The notes beneath the pieces are model-generated. The model did not search any database. It was not told the origin of the DNA and was given only the letters and a program-made list of their open reading frames with translations. This document shows, piece by piece, positions 11,304 through 11,937 of a stretch of DNA of 11,937 bases; the first letter of the stretch is position 1, and each line of letters opens with the position of its first letter. The position numbers were made by a program, and so were the translations under genes. Location of the stretch: the NCBI GenBank assembly GCA_900766355.1, contig CAAFVD010000057.1, positions 1 through 11,937 on the forward strand, in the 5' to 3' direction. This DNA is from Candidatus Gastranaerophilales bacterium. Its GTDB lineage: Bacteria; Cyanobacteriota; Vampirovibrionia; Gastranaerophilales; Gastranaerophilaceae.

Positions 11304-11937
11304 TTGATATGGCAGATGATTGAAGATTGGTTTCGCGGCATTTTGACAGACGGAATACTCTCTAATCTCTCCGGGCTGTTCGACAGCGTAAATACAGAGG
11401 TTGGAGAAATCGCAACGCAAGTCGGCACAACCCCCGCCGGGTGGAACGCGGGCATATTCAATATGATACGCAGCCTATCGGAAAACGTCATTGTGCCGAT
11501 TGCGGGCGTTATCATTACCTTTGTCATGTGCTACGAACTAATCCAGCTTGTAATTGAGAAAAACAATCTGCACGATCTCGACACTTGGATTTTCTTCAAG
11601 TGGATTTTCAAAACCTTTGTTGCGGTGCTGCTGGTAACAAATACTTGGAACATCGTCATGGGCGTATTTGACATTACACAGAGCGTCGTCAACGACAGCG
11701 CGGGCGTTATCATATCCGACACAAGCATAGATATTGCAACCGTTATCACCGATATAGAAGCAAAGCTGGACGCTATGAGCGTCGGCGGGCTTTTGGGGCT
11801 ATGGTTTCAATCACTCTTTGTGGGGCTTACCATGAAAGCGTTGTCTATCTGTATCATGCTGGTGGTGTACGGGCGCATGATTGAAATATACCTTGTAACG
11901 AGTATCGCCCCTATCCCCGTTGCGACAATGGTAAATC
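11304..11937 (+). CDS. VirB6/TrbL-like conjugal transfer membrane protein (CD1112 family), 3' end outside window
   Basis: The first 211 residues of an integral membrane protein of the type IV secretion channel; the frame is open to the window edge. Translation begins at TTG 11304, 9 nt after AAAGGAGGG (11287-11295); the ATG at 11316 is too far from the RBS. The product starts MIWQMIEDWFRGILTDGI, with an amphipathic N-terminal part. Membrane segments lie at about 61-83, 97-121, 162-189 and 192-210, and a soluble loop rich in D/I/T spans 122-160. This matches the VirB6/TrbL-like proteins of C. difficile CTn elements in sequence style and gene position after Maff2. It would form the inner-membrane pore with the later VirB4 and other gene products. 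Confidence 0.85.
   Translation, partial: MIWQMIEDWFRGILTDGILSNLSGLFDSVNTEVGEIATQVGTTPAGWNAGIFNMIRSLSENVIVPIAGVIITFVMCYELIQLVIEKNNLHDLDTWIFFKWIFKTFVAVLLVTNTWNIVMGVFDITQSVVNDSAGVIISDTSIDIATVITDIEAKLDAMSVGGLLGLWFQSLFVGLTMKALSICIMLVVYGRMIEIYLVTSIAPIPVATMVN

Larger units (their letters stand above)
7171..11937 (+). mobile_element. Left part of a Tn1549/CTn-type integrative and conjugative element (partial)
   Basis: At about 7,170-7,200 base composition changes sharply from AT-rich to balanced or GC-rich, codon use shifts to G/C-ending codons, and all genes read rightward. The gene order is small Cys-rich protein, replication-initiator-like DUF6017 protein, PcfB/DUF3801, VirD4, Maff2, VirB6/TrbL. 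This is the conserved left-end order of Tn1549 and Clostridioides difficile CTn2/CTn4-like ICEs. Integrase, relaxase and the rest of the secretion genes would lie beyond the right edge. The exact left terminus cannot be fixed, because the other end and an empty site are not in the window. Stretch 6981-7367 has no confident gene; it holds four hairpins, the junction and a doubtful 26-codon ORF. Confidence 0.88.

Noticed and set aside
11297..11749. Minus-strand frames over the virB6-like gene
   Set aside because: Shadows; the plus frame from TTG 11304 to the window edge encodes a recognisable membrane protein with a strong RBS.

Overview
The window joins two unlike pieces of DNA. Positions 1 to about 7,170 are very AT-rich, with short intergenic gaps, A/T-ending codons, near-consensus sigma-A promoters (several of the extended -10 type) and many U-tailed terminators. 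This suggests the chromosome of a low-GC Firmicute, such as an uncultured Bacilli/Erysipelotrichia- or Mollicutes-like gut lineage. From about 7,170 to the end the DNA is clearly richer in G+C, and every gene reads rightward. This part is the left end of a Tn1549/CTn-type integrative and conjugative element (ICE).

Chromosomal layout: a perfect-consensus promoter at the left edge serves a gene outside the window. Next come a 90-aa protein resembling a free-standing C-terminus of anaerobic ribonucleotide reductase (minus), a divergent Crp/Fnr-type regulator (plus), a cytosolic beta-lactamase-fold serine hydrolase (minus) and a divergent sirtuin (plus). A leftward three-gene ABC importer operon follows (lipoprotein receptor, permease, ATPase; TrpXYZ-like). 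Last is an orphan Rossmann-fold methyltransferase/spermidine-synthase-like protein (plus) and three hairpins up to the ICE junction. Converging genes share bidirectional terminators.

The most striking find is the ~250-nt leader of the ABC operon (about 5993 to 5745, minus strand). It encodes a previously unlisted 24-codon peptide with a strong ribosome-binding site and six consecutive aromatic codons (YFYYYF). Five mutually exclusive RNA segments follow (1:2, 2:3, 3:4, 4:5), and the last pair is an intrinsic terminator just before the receptor gene. This is the full logic of leader-peptide attenuation responding to charged tRNA-Tyr (perhaps also tRNA-Phe), in a phylum where T-box riboswitches usually do this work. 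It also predicts that the transporter imports tyrosine/aromatic amino acids.

ICE layout: an attenuator-like hairpin, a 72-aa six-cysteine protein, a replication-initiator-like protein (winged helix plus DUF6017) with in-gene 15-bp tandem repeats beside an AT-rich stretch (possible origin), PcfB/DUF3801, a VirD4-type coupling ATPase, a Maff2 pilin-like protein and the start of a VirB6/TrbL-like channel protein cut by the window end. These would form the DNA-processing and early type IV secretion genes of one conjugation operon.
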